Source of the DNA: a virus
Reading direction: 5' to 3' (one strand)
DNA length: 57,852 bases
IMG/VR virus record: IMGVR_UViG_3300042402_005186
Location: 1-57,852 of that record
Program-made: the position numbers and the translations under genes
The notes under the pieces: generated by a model
Databases searched by the model: none
Seen by the model: the letters and a program-made list of their open reading frames with translations, nothing else
Told to the model about the DNA's origin: nothing
Part shown: positions 1-8,493 of the stretch, piece after piece
How positions within the stretch are numbered: the first letter of the stretch is position 1
Layout: the number at the start of each line of letters is the position of its first letter

Positions 1-255
1 GATACAAACTCTCTCAAGATTAATCGTAGGTGTATCTGGATGCCCAAGTTCACCTAGAGCACGATTACTTTTAATATACTCTTCAGTATATCTACCAACT
101 TCTTCTCTGAGTGTATCAATTTTATACATGCGGCGATTTCTATTAGCTTGTTCACCAACAAGAAATGGACCTTCAATGTATAAATTCTTTTTACCTGACT
201 CTGTAGTTTCTGTTAGATATCTAACATTCTCTACGGTTTCTTTAATTAGTTTCAT
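1..255 (-). CDS. gp21: Prohead core protease gp21 (N-terminal part, cut by window edge)
   Basis: Only the first 85 codons are present; the gene runs off the left edge. The translation begins MKLIKETVENVRY and contains GELGHP around residues 68-73, where His72 matches the catalytic His of the T4 gp21-type prohead proteases. In T4 this serine protease degrades the scaffold core and trims head proteins during maturation. The ATG (255-253) overlaps the TGA of the upstream gene in an ATGA arrangement, indicating translational coupling. Its place after gp68 fits the T4 order 67-68-21. The rest of the catalytic site lies outside the window. Confidence 0.88.
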   Translation of the reverse strand, partial: MKLIKETVENVRYLTETTESGKKNLYIEGPFLVGEQANRNRRMYKIDTLREEVGRYTEEYIKSNRALGELGHPDTPTINLERVCI

Positions 256-611
256 AGAGTTTCCAATGCGGTAGAATATGTTGCTATTTTCGAAACCTCG
301 ATTGCAACTGATCCGCCAGTAACAATCGTAACCACAACATTACCAGTATTAGTATTTGCGACTGAATAACCTAACTCATCGAAATACATTTGACCTGCAT
401 TATGAAGTGCTAACATTGGAGTAGGTGTTGCTCCTCTTCCAATTGAAATAGATCCATTTGATGACCATACTACGCGCTTAATGTTTACTGCCGATACTGT
501 TTCTAACTGAGTATTGGAAGATAAATTATTAAGAGTGATAGTGTATGTGCCAGGATCAACAGCACGAATAATACTGGTGCTTCTAAGATTATTTACGACT
601 TCGTATGGCAT
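252..611 (-). CDS. Hypothetical small beta-rich protein between gp68 and gp21
   Basis: This 119-residue protein has no family I recognise. Its sequence is rich in Thr, Val, Ser and Asn with alternating hydrophobic strands, for example VVVTIVTGG near residue 92, and has no signal peptide, membrane segment or metal-binding cluster. That composition suggests an all-beta virion or decoration-type protein rather than an enzyme. It overlaps gp21 by 4 nt and starts one base downstream of the gp68 stop, so it is co-translated with prohead genes. T4 has nothing at this position. A head-associated structural role is an inference from location and composition only. Confidence 0.6.
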   Translation of the reverse strand: MPYEVVNNLRSTSIIRAVDPGTYTITLNNLSSNTQLETVSAVNIKRVVWSSNGSISIGRGATPTPMLALHNAGQMYFDELGYSVANTNTGNVVVTIVTGGSVAIEVSKIATYSTALETL

Positions 612-612
612 G

Positions 613-1047
613 TTATCTTATTCCCATTGATTTGCGGCGGCGCATAGACATTTTTCTTTTTAGTAAAGTTCTATTCAGTCTTGCTCTGCCTTTTGTTTTC
701 CAGTATCGTTTTAACTTTCTTGCTTTCTGTAATCTCTGAGTAACTGGTATTCTTTTTACCGTACTACCAACTACTTTATATCCTTGTACCGCTGAACGTC
801 TTACATTACGCTGTACAATTATTCTACCTTTAGAATCTCTTCTTATTCTTCTACGAATCTTTTGTATTCTGCCTTGTTTTATTATATTACCTTCATCTAG
901 TATTTCTATATCTTCACCGTATATATCAGCAGATATTTCACGACGTTTTTCTTCTAACCTCTTAGAAATCGTTTCACTCAGTTGGGCAAAAAATATTTCT
1001 TTAGCTTCAACTAATTTATTTTCCAATACTAAATCTACAAATCTCAT
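613..1047 (-). CDS. gp68: Prohead core scaffold protein gp68
   Basis: The 144-residue product is close in length to T4 gp68 (141). It starts MRFVDLVLENKLVEAKEIF, a helical N-terminus, and ends in a very basic Arg/Lys-rich tail with runs such as KIRRRIRRD and KRKMSMRRRK. In T4, gp68 is an internal prohead core component needed for correct head shape and is cleaved by gp21. The start ATG overlaps the stop of the upstream 259-residue gene (ATGA), and gp67 lies just beyond. The call rests on position, size and charge pattern more than on any single motif. Confidence 0.75.
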   Translation of the reverse strand: MRFVDLVLENKLVEAKEIFFAQLSETISKRLEEKRREISADIYGEDIEILDEGNIIKQGRIQKIRRRIRRDSKGRIIVQRNVRRSAVQGYKVVGSTVKRIPVTQRLQKARKLKRYWKTKGRARLNRTLLKRKMSMRRRKSMGIR

Positions 1048-1823
1048 TTTGCTTTACTAAATGCAAATGCTGCTGCTTTTTCAAAATGAGCAGGTGATTT
1101 GTGAACCATATCAGCAAATTTTTTCTTATTCTCATCATTTAGTGCTTTATGAACTTGAGTAATCGCAGATGCAGTAAAGTGATCAATTTTTCGAGTATGA
1201 CCCGAAGCAAATTTAACACTTTGTGCAGATTTATTATCTACGATCTTATGAAGGGTGTCCATAACCGCTTCTTCAATATATTCTTCCGACTGAACTATTC
1301 CCGTTTCACCATCATTAAATGGAATGGCAAAATCTCTATTTAATCTGTCGCTATGGTAAATAGCAACACGCATTCCATTTGGATATAAACGTATTGCAGT
1401 TCTCTTTAGTAAAACTACAAAAGGCGGATCGGAAGAAAGAGCTTCACCGATGAGCATTTCTTCTTTGACCTCTTCTTTTTCTTCATCATCAAAACGTATA
1501 CGATGAGCTTTTACTTTTTTACCAGACTGACTAAGTTTGTAATCCGAAGTATCATGAATACTTTCACTCACTGCTTTTTTAGTTTGTCTGAATAGTTGAG
1601 GATTATTCGTAATTAAATCGACCATTTTATTAAACAAATTTTGTATAATTTGTTTATCAGCATTTGTGAAAGATGGTCTCTCTTCTTCCATTTTTCCAAG
1701 AATTTGATGCAAACGCTGTATTTGCGCTTTGTTACCTAGGCCTGCTCGGACTAAAGCATCGAATTTGCTATAGTCTTTTTTCTCTTCTTCTAGAATAACT
1801 TTAAATTCTTGTAATGATTTCAT
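1044..1823 (-). CDS. Extra prohead-core operon protein (unknown, possible gp21 substrate)
   Basis: I do not recognise a named T4 counterpart for this 259-residue protein, which sits between gp67 and gp68 where T4 has no gene. Residues 1-90 are helical and begin MKSLQEFKVILEEEKKDYSK. Residues 110-123 are very acidic, and the C-terminal half looks like a folded alpha/beta domain. Between the halves is L-I-G-E-A (residues 124-128), matching the gp21 cleavage preference (I/L-X-E before a small residue). Its start overlaps the gp67 stop and its stop overlaps the gp68 start, both as ATGA. A propeptide-plus-packaged internal head protein is a plausible but untested reading. Confidence 0.65.
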   Translation of the reverse strand: MKSLQEFKVILEEEKKDYSKFDALVRAGLGNKAQIQRLHQILGKMEEERPSFTNADKQIIQNLFNKMVDLITNNPQLFRQTKKAVSESIHDTSDYKLSQSGKKVKAHRIRFDDEEKEEVKEEMLIGEALSSDPPFVVLLKRTAIRLYPNGMRVAIYHSDRLNRDFAIPFNDGETGIVQSEEYIEEAVMDTLHKIVDNKSAQSVKFASGHTRKIDHFTASAITQVHKALNDENKKKFADMVHKSPAHFEKAAAFAFSKAK

Positions 1824-2035
1824 TCTTCTTGTTCCGTCTCTGAAGTTGTTTCGTTACTTTCAGAATCATCAAATTCTTCACCTTCTTCTTTTCCATTAAA
1901 TAACGTCGAAGCTACTTCTTGTTTTTTTGCTTCGAGTGCTTCCATAGCCTTTGTTGAAAGTAAATCTGCAAATGCATCTTTAGCTTCCGAACTTTGTCCT
2001 GAAGCTAGTAAATCTAAAAATTGTCTTGCATCCAT
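1820..2035 (-). CDS. gp67: Prohead core protein gp67
   Basis: The 71-residue product compares with 80 residues for T4 gp67 (PIP). It starts MDARQFLDLLASGQSSEAKD, a short amphipathic helical part, and ends in a highly acidic Glu/Asp-rich tail. This layout is typical of gp67, which is cleaved by gp21 into small internal peptides. The start is supported by an AGGAG ribosome binding site a few bases upstream and a late-promoter octamer beyond it. It lies directly downstream of the portal gene, as in T4. Confidence 0.82.
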   Translation of the reverse strand: MDARQFLDLLASGQSSEAKDAFADLLSTKAMEALEAKKQEVASTLFNGKEEGEEFDDSESNETTSETEQEE

Positions 2036-2045
2036 AATTAACTCC

Positions 2046-3698
2046 TTATCTTGTATTTATTACCCGACTAAATCTTTTTACTACTGAGTCTAGTTCAGGT
2101 GTATCAGACTCTTCACTCTCTTTTTCTGTTGTATTATCAACAGGCTCTACTTCTTGTTCTTCTTGTGGTTGTTCGATTGGTTGTCCACTCGCATCCATAG
2201 GTTGAGGCGCTGGTTCTGAATCGATTTGTTTTTGCATTTCTTTTATATCATCATCAGTTAACTGTAGAACATTTCTCTTCACCCATTCTTGTGAGAAATA
2301 ACGACCGACATAAGGATCTACTAAACCTAAAAGTTGTAATCTATTTTGCAATAACTCTGCATCACGCAATTCGGTAAAATTATTATCTTTTTTATAATCG
2401 TAATAAATTTTATCTTTAAACTCTTGCCATTCTTCTTTGGTGCAAATACCTTTTAGAATTAATTGAGTCTCTAATGCATAGTCGAATATTTTCGAAAACT
2501 TGTTACGAATCTTAGTAATAAATTTATTGAATTTTAATTCATCACGAGTAACTTCAGTTGTTCTACCTAATCCAACAAGACCTCCAGACTGGGCTTCAAG
2601 TCTTGAGTAAGGAACATTCATTGATTGTAGTAATTTTTTCTGAAAATAAACAACATCATCCATTTGACCAAGATTTTGACCAGCAGGCAGTGTTGTAATT
2701 TCTGTGCCTTTTCCACCCTCTCGTCTTGGTAACCAAAAATCTTCTAGCATTGAAAGATGTTTTCTATCGTCTCTCAGTTCACCAGTGCTCGCATCATAAA
2801 CCATTTTATTGCGATACTTGATCATGATATCTCTGATGTACTGTTCAGCTTTACCTTTTGGCAAATTACCAACGTCAATATAAAATACTCTTCGTTCAGG
2901 CGCTCTGCTAATACGATAAATGACTGTAGCATCTTCAATCATTCTTAGTTGATTGAGAGGCTTAATTGCTTTATGTAAGAATGAAATGACGAAGGTGTTT
3001 TTAGCATCCATCAATCCAGAATTCACATTAATAATTGATTCTGGAGAAATTCTTAAACCTTGATTCGCTGCTGCGGTAAAAGATTGTGTTGTAGTGCCAC
3101 GATCATTGTAGATATAATATTCGGCAATCGATTTGATGATATCCGCGCCAGTTTTTGGATCTCTTCCTTTTTGTACTTCACGAACTTTACGTATTTTTCT
3201 CGGATCAATATAACGTAATTCTTTTATACCTTCTTTTGGATTAGCTTCATTTACAATTACATGATAATAAATTCTTCCGTCTATGTACCAACGACGAAAC
3301 ATATCATCAGCTAAATTGGAAAAGTTTAACATTTTGAGAATCGTGTCAAACTCTTCTCTAATTTTTTTCTTAATAGATTCTGGTTGTTTCAAATCATCCA
3401 TAACTATATCGACAACTCTGCCATCATCATCGTGACAGATAGCTTCATCAACGATTTCTGTAATTGCTTGATCACACTCAGGATGATTTGACATTTCACG
3501 ATAACGAGTGATAAGTTCAAGTTCATTACGTACTGAACCTTCCAAATCGACATAGGTACCAAAGTGAGCATTTTGAGTGATGGTAACTGCACCATCATCC
3601 AATGTATCAGTAGGTATAGAGAAGGAAGCCTGTTGAGGGTCTTCCTTCTTTACTATATCTTTTTGTCCGAGTGTGAATCCGAATAAGCGAATTGCCAT
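2046..3698 (-). CDS. gp20: Portal vertex protein gp20
   Basis: The 550-residue product matches the T4 portal in length (524) and gene position. It opens MAIRLFGFTLGQ and shows portal-family stretches such as GRIYYHVIV around residues 141-149, LRYIDPRKIRKV, and SGGLVGLGRTTEVTRDELKF in the second half. The C-terminus is acidic and Pro/Glu-rich. The portal forms the dodecameric ring through which gp17 pumps DNA and to which the neck attaches. A hairpin terminator separates it from gp19 upstream. The ribosome binding site is AAAGG just before the ATG. Confidence 0.95.
   Translation of the reverse strand: MAIRLFGFTLGQKDIVKKEDPQQASFSIPTDTLDDGAVTITQNAHFGTYVDLEGSVRNELELITRYREMSNHPECDQAITEIVDEAICHDDDGRVVDIVMDDLKQPESIKKKIREEFDTILKMLNFSNLADDMFRRWYIDGRIYYHVIVNEANPKEGIKELRYIDPRKIRKVREVQKGRDPKTGADIIKSIAEYYIYNDRGTTTQSFTAAANQGLRISPESIINVNSGLMDAKNTFVISFLHKAIKPLNQLRMIEDATVIYRISRAPERRVFYIDVGNLPKGKAEQYIRDIMIKYRNKMVYDASTGELRDDRKHLSMLEDFWLPRREGGKGTEITTLPAGQNLGQMDDVVYFQKKLLQSMNVPYSRLEAQSGGLVGLGRTTEVTRDELKFNKFITKIRNKFSKIFDYALETQLILKGICTKEEWQEFKDKIYYDYKKDNNFTELRDAELLQNRLQLLGLVDPYVGRYFSQEWVKRNVLQLTDDDIKEMQKQIDSEPAPQPMDASGQPIEQPQEEQEVEPVDNTTEKESEESDTPELDSVVKRFSRVINTR
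2054..2061 (-). promoter_or_regulatory. T4-type late promoter upstream of gp67
   Basis: The minus strand reads AATAAATA, fitting the NATAAATA late consensus of T4-like phages. It lies 18 nt before the gp67 start, with an AGGAG ribosome binding site between. It overlaps the end of gp20, so it could boost core protein transcripts independently of the portal gene. Confidence 0.6.
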
Positions 3699-3718
3699 TA
3701 GTTTACCTTTTCATAATG

Positions 3719-3746
3719 AAAAGAGAGGAGCAAAGGCTCCCCTCTC
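3719..3746 (-). terminator. Rho-independent terminator after gp19
   Basis: On the minus strand an inverted repeat with arms GAGAGG and CCTCTC, extended by AGC/GCT around a CC bulge with loop CTTT, is followed by TTTT. It sits right after the gp19 stop and before gp20, where it would end or attenuate the sheath/tube transcript. Confidence 0.72.
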
Positions 3747-3747
3747 A

Positions 3748-4293
3748 TTAGACTACTGCGTCCTCTACTGCTTCCCACCATTGATAGGTCAAGTTGACAG
3801 AGAATTCTTCAATCGTATCATTGGCTGACCAATCAACATCGATTGCAGAAATGTCAGTAGGAAATAATCCGATGAATTTATATTTCTTGAGAATATTTCC
3901 TGCTTTACCATATTGACGAACTTCTCCGTCTACGCTATAGCTAAGAGCAGTTGCGGCAGCAGGATTACGAACATTAAGACTATGACTATTAATACCATTA
4001 AGCCATCTTTCAAAAGCATTACGAATTACGAAATCTTCATCATTGATAATAGTAATAGACCAATCTGTGAACGTTCTATTTCCTGCAAATTTTAGTTCGC
4101 GTCCAAAATATTGAACTGGAACTGCGCCAATTGTTGAGCCCGGCAATTGGGCTGTTTTGCACATAAACGACATTTTGGTTTGTGCATTTCCTGGCAATGA
4201 GAAAGCTGGGAAAGGAAGCGTTACCTCAAATAAATTTGGGCGCGCTCCATCTCCCTGCATCTGAGAGCGGAATTCGTTAATATTGAAAGCCAT
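3748..4293 (-). CDS. gp19: Tail tube protein gp19
   Basis: The 181-residue product is similar in length to T4 gp19 (163). It begins MAFNINEFRSQMQGDGARPN, and has the tube-family pattern of 'NLFEVTLPFP', 'CKTAQLPGSTIG', 'YFGRELKFAGNRTFTDW' and a C-terminal 'NLTYQWWE'. The protein stacks as hexameric rings forming the inner tube inside the sheath. It follows gp18 by 29 nt, preceded by a strong AGGAG site and a late-promoter octamer, and is followed by a terminator, consistent with very high expression. The plus-strand gp54 product shares the same fold signature. Confidence 0.93.
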   Translation of the reverse strand: MAFNINEFRSQMQGDGARPNLFEVTLPFPAFSLPGNAQTKMSFMCKTAQLPGSTIGAVPVQYFGRELKFAGNRTFTDWSITIINDEDFVIRNAFERWLNGINSHSLNVRNPAAATALSYSVDGEVRQYGKAGNILKKYKFIGLFPTDISAIDVDWSANDTIEEFSVNLTYQWWEAVEDAVV

Positions 4294-4316
4294 TTAATTT
4301 TTCTCCTATCTCTCTT

Positions 4317-4324
4317 TATTTATT
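4317..4324 (-). promoter_or_regulatory. T4-type late promoter upstream of gp19
   Basis: AATAAATA on the minus strand, 23 nt upstream of the gp19 start, with a GATAGGAGAA ribosome binding region between. It overlaps the end of gp18, so gp19 can be transcribed alone. Confidence 0.55.
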
Positions 4325-5981
4325 AAAATTTTCCAACAACTTCTTCGAACGCAACACCTGTTCTAACTGCAACAAAGTTAAGTTGAATGAAGTTGATAGA
4401 ACGAGCAGGCTTAATGTAAATGTCACCAACAAACTCATTTCGATCAATAACTTCAGGTGTGTTATTAGTTGTATCGCAGACAACTCTGAAGTCATAAATT
4501 CCTCTGCGACCTTGCACTTCACGTAGATAAGGCTCTACTAAATTCACGAATGCAGCACGAGTAAATTCATCATTGAATTCGAAAAGTGATGAACGTGCAG
4601 CACGAGCGATTGTTTTTTCAAGAACAATAAACAATCTACGAACATTAATTCTATCGAATGCGCTTGGCTTATTTAATAAAGTCTTATCGCCATATAGAAT
4701 TGTGCCTTCGCCTGGGAAAGTAACTACAGGATTTACGCCCGCTTTGTATAAAGCATCTCTATTTGCTTTAGTAGGATTCCAAGCAAGTTTAACGACATTT
4801 TTAATAACTCCACGATTTATACCGGCTGGTGAGAACCATGGATCTCTTTCGTTATCGGTACGAACGCAAAGACCTGCGATATCACCATTGAGAGGTACCC
4901 AACGATAAACGTCATTATATTTGTCATACTGATATTTCCAACCGCTATCCATAACTGCGAATGAAGATTTAGTATATGTACCGGCTGTCGTAGTAATATT
5001 TGTTTGCTCTGAACCGGAAGCATTGACTACATCATCAAATTCTGGAGAGACGAAAACTAAACAATCTTTACGAGTATCTGCCAATGAAATTAGATGATTT
5101 GGTGTTGTTGTACCGGTTGTTGCGCCAGCCATAATTAATGAAACATCTACGGAATCTGGATTAGCAAATAAATCGAAAGCAGTATTTACATTAGCAGCAC
5201 TAGGCTCGGCATCTACTCCACCAACTAATACAGAATTCAAATTTGCGGTCATTTGAGCATATGCGGTGTTTGATGCGGTATTTCCCCAATTGCCATGTAA
5301 ATGTTTCCCAACCCACAAATATTTCGAACGACTATTGATTACTTGTTTGTAATAATTTGATGATCCATCAGAATTCTTTGCATCACCTGCTTTTGAAACG
5401 TAAGCAAACTTTTCTAAAACTGTATTTGCTGTTCCTGAAATTTGTCCTGTCGCATCAATTACTATAATATGAAGTTCGTCATTTGTAGAACTTCTTGTTG
5501 AGGCCCAGGTAGATGTTGATGGTGCTGAATCGAAATTATCTTTATAATCCCAAGTAGTATGTGTATTTCCGTCAGACATAGAAACGCGAATAGAATTCCC
5601 CAATTCACCAGGATACTTAGCATAAAAATATGCTCCAGTATTTGCGCTATGGTTCAATTCATAATCTGTAGTATTTTCTATCAGTGCTGCGGCATCTCCA
5701 ACATTAGCATTTAATGCTCCTGTTCCTACTGCGCGAACTACTCTTAGGTCTGTTCCATATGCTAAAAAGTTTGCGGCAGTAAAAAATGCATTTGCGGTAT
5801 TTGCATTAGGTTTACCGAATGTTTGTGCTAATTGAAGTTCGTTATTAATTACTGTTATTTCATTAACGGGACCCCACGCAAATGCTCCAGCAAACCCACC
5901 TACCGTAGTTGCAACAGATGGAACAACTGTTGTCAGATCTACTTCGGAGATATTCACTCCTGGTGACAGTTGAAAAGCCAT
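4323..5981 (-). CDS. gp18: Tail sheath protein gp18
   Basis: The 552-residue product starts MAFQLSPGVNISEVDLTTVV, the classic sheath N-terminus, and has the equally typical C-terminal half: INRGVIKNVVKLAW, GVNPVVTFPGEGTILYGDKT and INVRRLFIVLEKTIARAA. It ends with the 'NFIQLNFVAVRTGV' strand region. T4 gp18 has 659 residues; the shorter length suggests a smaller protruding domain. The sheath polymerises around the gp19 tube and contracts on infection. Transcription likely starts at the octamer near 6020. Confidence 0.96.
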   Translation of the reverse strand: MAFQLSPGVNISEVDLTTVVPSVATTVGGFAGAFAWGPVNEITVINNELQLAQTFGKPNANTANAFFTAANFLAYGTDLRVVRAVGTGALNANVGDAAALIENTTDYELNHSANTGAYFYAKYPGELGNSIRVSMSDGNTHTTWDYKDNFDSAPSTSTWASTRSSTNDELHIIVIDATGQISGTANTVLEKFAYVSKAGDAKNSDGSSNYYKQVINSRSKYLWVGKHLHGNWGNTASNTAYAQMTANLNSVLVGGVDAEPSAANVNTAFDLFANPDSVDVSLIMAGATTGTTTPNHLISLADTRKDCLVFVSPEFDDVVNASGSEQTNITTTAGTYTKSSFAVMDSGWKYQYDKYNDVYRWVPLNGDIAGLCVRTDNERDPWFSPAGINRGVIKNVVKLAWNPTKANRDALYKAGVNPVVTFPGEGTILYGDKTLLNKPSAFDRINVRRLFIVLEKTIARAARSSLFEFNDEFTRAAFVNLVEPYLREVQGRRGIYDFRVVCDTTNNTPEVIDRNEFVGDIYIKPARSINFIQLNFVAVRTGVAFEEVVGKF

Positions 5982-6019
5982 TTTCTGTTCTCCTTATTTT
6001 AGAACTATTCTTATTCTTC

Positions 6020-6027
6020 TATTTATT
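6020..6027 (-). promoter_or_regulatory. T4-type late promoter upstream of gp18
   Basis: AATAAATA on the minus strand lies in the 49-nt gap between gp17 and gp18, 38 nt before the gp18 start, with an AAGGAGAAC ribosome binding site in between. This is one of the best placed late-promoter candidates in the window. Confidence 0.68.
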
Positions 6028-6030
6028 ATT

Positions 6031-7665
6031 TTACAAAATTGAAGATAAATATCCGCGATTTCTGACATTTACCCATAAATCCTTACCATCAGACTCTTTT
6101 TCTTCTTGTAAACCGTCGTTCAATTCGCCAATAGGAAGCATTTCTTCTTCTAGTTGAAGATTTCTTTCTTCGATTAATTTCTGTCGAATATCAGAATCCG
6201 TCAATTCTTTGAAATAACTTTGTGCTGTTAGCCAAGAAAATAACACTAAAGTCATCACAATATCATCATTATTTCCTTCTTCTGCTTTATAAGTATCGCC
6301 ATTACGAACAAAAGTATTAAATTCTGCGATAGTATCGAAATCGGTTGTAACTAATTTATCATTTTCGACTAACGTTTTTAAGTTGGCGCAACCTATTTTT
6401 TTGACTGTTTTAGAGGTTTTTACACCATAAGCGGCACCTTTTTTGAATCCGCTAGATATATGTTGACCTTTAATATCATGACTTTCTATTCTAAAAATGT
6501 TTTCGTACTCAAGATCGTAGTGTAGAATGTCGACTACCTGCTGTCCTACGCTATTCGTTTCAACTAAAATGAATGCGCGATTATAACGATTTGCTATATT
6601 ATACAAATATGTTGGAAGTATGAGGGGTGATATTTTATTGTCCCTATATTTTGCGACATGCTTATATGGTATTTCCGTTACATCTACAATCGAAATTACC
6701 GAATAATCATATCCGACTCCTTCAGAACAATCTACAATTGCTATGTAAGTATGTCCTTTTTTCGGTTCTTCATATACATCTAAGTGTTCATCTTTTCTTA
6801 TTGGATTATTGAATATTAAAGTTTTCAGTTTAATGCCTGGGATCAAAGTCATACTTGAACCTAGGAATTCGGTTTCAAATTCCTGTCTGAATTGTTCTTC
6901 ACTGGTGTTTCTTATAGTCTCTTCTTTCCAAGCTTCATCTCTACCTGGTACCATGGACCAATGAACTTCAAATGGCACATAAAGGCTTCTTTTTTCTACG
7001 GCATCGATCCACATTTTGTAGAACATATTCAGACCATTGGGTGTCGAAACTATGATAACTTTTGTGGTTTTACCTGATGATATAACTGGATATGTTGATG
7101 CAAAGAATTCTGTTGCCATGTTTTGTGGCACGAAGGCAAACTCATCAAGAAAGATTAGATTGTAAGTTCCTCCACGAACACCGGAAGCACTTGTAGCAAA
7201 CGCTGAGATTTCGGATCCATTTTCAAGAACAATATTACCTTTGTTCCATTCAAGAATGCCTTGTTGCATCCAAATAGGCAAATACTCATAAGCGTATTTG
7301 ATTCTACCTAAAATATCTCTTGCAAGATCGCCCTTATTAGCTAAGATTGCTATTTTATAATCGTCATTGAATAGAACATTCCATAACATATAGCCAGAAA
7401 CCGTAGTAGTTTTACCTACCTGTCGTGGCATTTTACAAATAGAAAATCGATTAGAATGAAATCCATTGACCATTTCTTCTTGAAATGGCCACATTTCAAA
7501 CGGAACAAGACCAAGATCTACGTTAACAATCTTAACGTATTTCTTGATGAAATATATCGGATCTTTAATACACTTGGTAATCTCAATTAATTGTTCTCTG
7601 GAGTATTCAATTTTAACTCCAGGACGTTTTAAATTGGGATTACCTTGATAACCACCAAGAGACAT
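6031..7665 (-). CDS. gp17: Terminase large subunit gp17 (ATPase-nuclease)
   Basis: The 544-residue product has the two-domain layout of T4 gp17 (610). The Walker A motif is MPRQVGKTTT with Lys85, and the Walker B is NLIFLDEF with Asp174-Glu175. STPNG around residue 207 fits the coupling motif. The C-terminal RNase H-like nuclease starts at IAIVDCSEG (Asp312), with further acidic residues at Glu369 and Asp467/468. It drives DNA into the prohead and cuts the concatemer. Its start overlaps the stop of the Dps-like gene (TAATG), so the two are translationally coupled. No intein is seen. Confidence 0.96.
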   Translation of the reverse strand: MSLGGYQGNPNLKRPGVKIEYSREQLIEITKCIKDPIYFIKKYVKIVNVDLGLVPFEMWPFQEEMVNGFHSNRFSICKMPRQVGKTTTVSGYMLWNVLFNDDYKIAILANKGDLARDILGRIKYAYEYLPIWMQQGILEWNKGNIVLENGSEISAFATSASGVRGGTYNLIFLDEFAFVPQNMATEFFASTYPVISSGKTTKVIIVSTPNGLNMFYKMWIDAVEKRSLYVPFEVHWSMVPGRDEAWKEETIRNTSEEQFRQEFETEFLGSSMTLIPGIKLKTLIFNNPIRKDEHLDVYEEPKKGHTYIAIVDCSEGVGYDYSVISIVDVTEIPYKHVAKYRDNKISPLILPTYLYNIANRYNRAFILVETNSVGQQVVDILHYDLEYENIFRIESHDIKGQHISSGFKKGAAYGVKTSKTVKKIGCANLKTLVENDKLVTTDFDTIAEFNTFVRNGDTYKAEEGNNDDIVMTLVLFSWLTAQSYFKELTDSDIRQKLIEERNLQLEEEMLPIGELNDGLQEEKESDGKDLWVNVRNRGYLSSIL

Positions 7666-8099
7666 TACTTAGTAATACTTTTTAGGAACCAACTATGCTT
7701 GGCATGCTGATCTAAAAGATCTTGTAAAAAGTTGCTGATTGCCGGCTCACCTGCACCATCCGCTGCAACTATACCTGCTCTTAAATGATACATAAATCTT
7801 TCATTCGAAGCTAAAACTTCTCTCATCATAGTAAGAGCATCGGGAATATTTTCAGTTTCAGCTATATCTGCTAGTTCATGAATTCTCGTCATGTTAGCTG
7901 GCGCATATGCTCCGAGCATACGGATTTTTTCTGCAATCAAATCGGTATTGTTCCAAACTGCGGTATAAAAATCCCCTAAAAAAGTATGGTACTGAACGAA
8001 GTCTGGACCCTCGATATTCCAATGAAAACTATGAGCTTTAAAATAAAGACCAAAGTTTGTGCCTAAAATTACTCTAAGTTGTTCGATTAGTTTTTCCAT
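7665..8099 (-). CDS. Dps/ferritin-like protein between the terminase genes
   Basis: This 144-residue all-helical protein has the Dps ferroxidase signature: HWNIEGPDF (His26, Trp27), His38, then Asp53 and Glu57. The spacing (12, 27 and 31 residues from the first His) equals that of bacterial Dps proteins. Dps family members form 12-subunit cages that oxidise and store iron and often bind or shield DNA. There is no long basic N-terminal tail, so DNA binding is not evident. The gene lies between gp16 and gp17: 4 nt after gp16 with no clear ribosome binding site, and overlapping gp17 by TAATG. Roles could be protection of DNA or host from peroxide, or iron supply for the window's Fe-dependent oxygenases. 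Both are inferences. Confidence 0.85.
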   Translation of the reverse strand: MEKLIEQLRVILGTNFGLYFKAHSFHWNIEGPDFVQYHTFLGDFYTAVWNNTDLIAEKIRMLGAYAPANMTRIHELADIAETENIPDALTMMREVLASNERFMYHLRAGIVAADGAGEPAISNFLQDLLDQHAKHSWFLKSITK

Positions 8100-8103
8100 G
8101 TTT

Positions 8104-8493
8104 TTAATCCATGTTTTTGATTTGTTTAATTAAATCTGAAGTTGATCCAACGAAAACTGCTTTATCAACATGAACTGCTGGTGTTGATTGTTTTTCTGTA
8201 GGAGTTAAATCTTTTCTTTTCTTTTGCAGTTCCATTAAATCTTTATTGATATCTGACATATTTTTGATCAGTGTAGCAGCTACTTCATATGCTCTTGGGT
8301 GATCTGTTGCAGAAGCTACCTGAAGAATATTATCAACAGCAATTTTACCTTTTTCCGCTAATTCGCGTATATTTCTTCTTGCAAATTCAAAATCAGAATC
8401 TACCTGACCAGGATCTATAATCTCAATTTCCTGTTTCTTTGGCAAAGGATCTATATCAAATAATTGAGACATTTTTTCATCAAATTTGTTCAT
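8104..8493 (-). CDS. gp16: Terminase small subunit gp16
   Basis: The 129-residue product is somewhat shorter than T4 gp16 (164). It has the helical core typical of this family: FEFARRNIRELAEKGK followed by AYEVAATLIKNMSDINKDL and a Lys-rich 'QKKRKDLTP' segment. The small subunit forms rings that recognise viral DNA and stimulate gp17. Its start overlaps the gp15 stop as ATGA. Unlike T4, where gp16 and gp17 are adjacent, a Dps-like gene intervenes. Confidence 0.85.
   Translation of the reverse strand: MNKFDEKMSQLFDIDPLPKKQEIEIIDPGQVDSDFEFARRNIRELAEKGKIAVDNILQVASATDHPRAYEVAATLIKNMSDINKDLMELQKKRKDLTPTEKQSTPAVHVDKAVFVGSTSDLIKQIKNMD

Noticed and set aside
4573-4908. 111-codon plus-strand frame within gp18
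   Set aside because: Antisense to a highly conserved part of the sheath gene, without a ribosome binding site.
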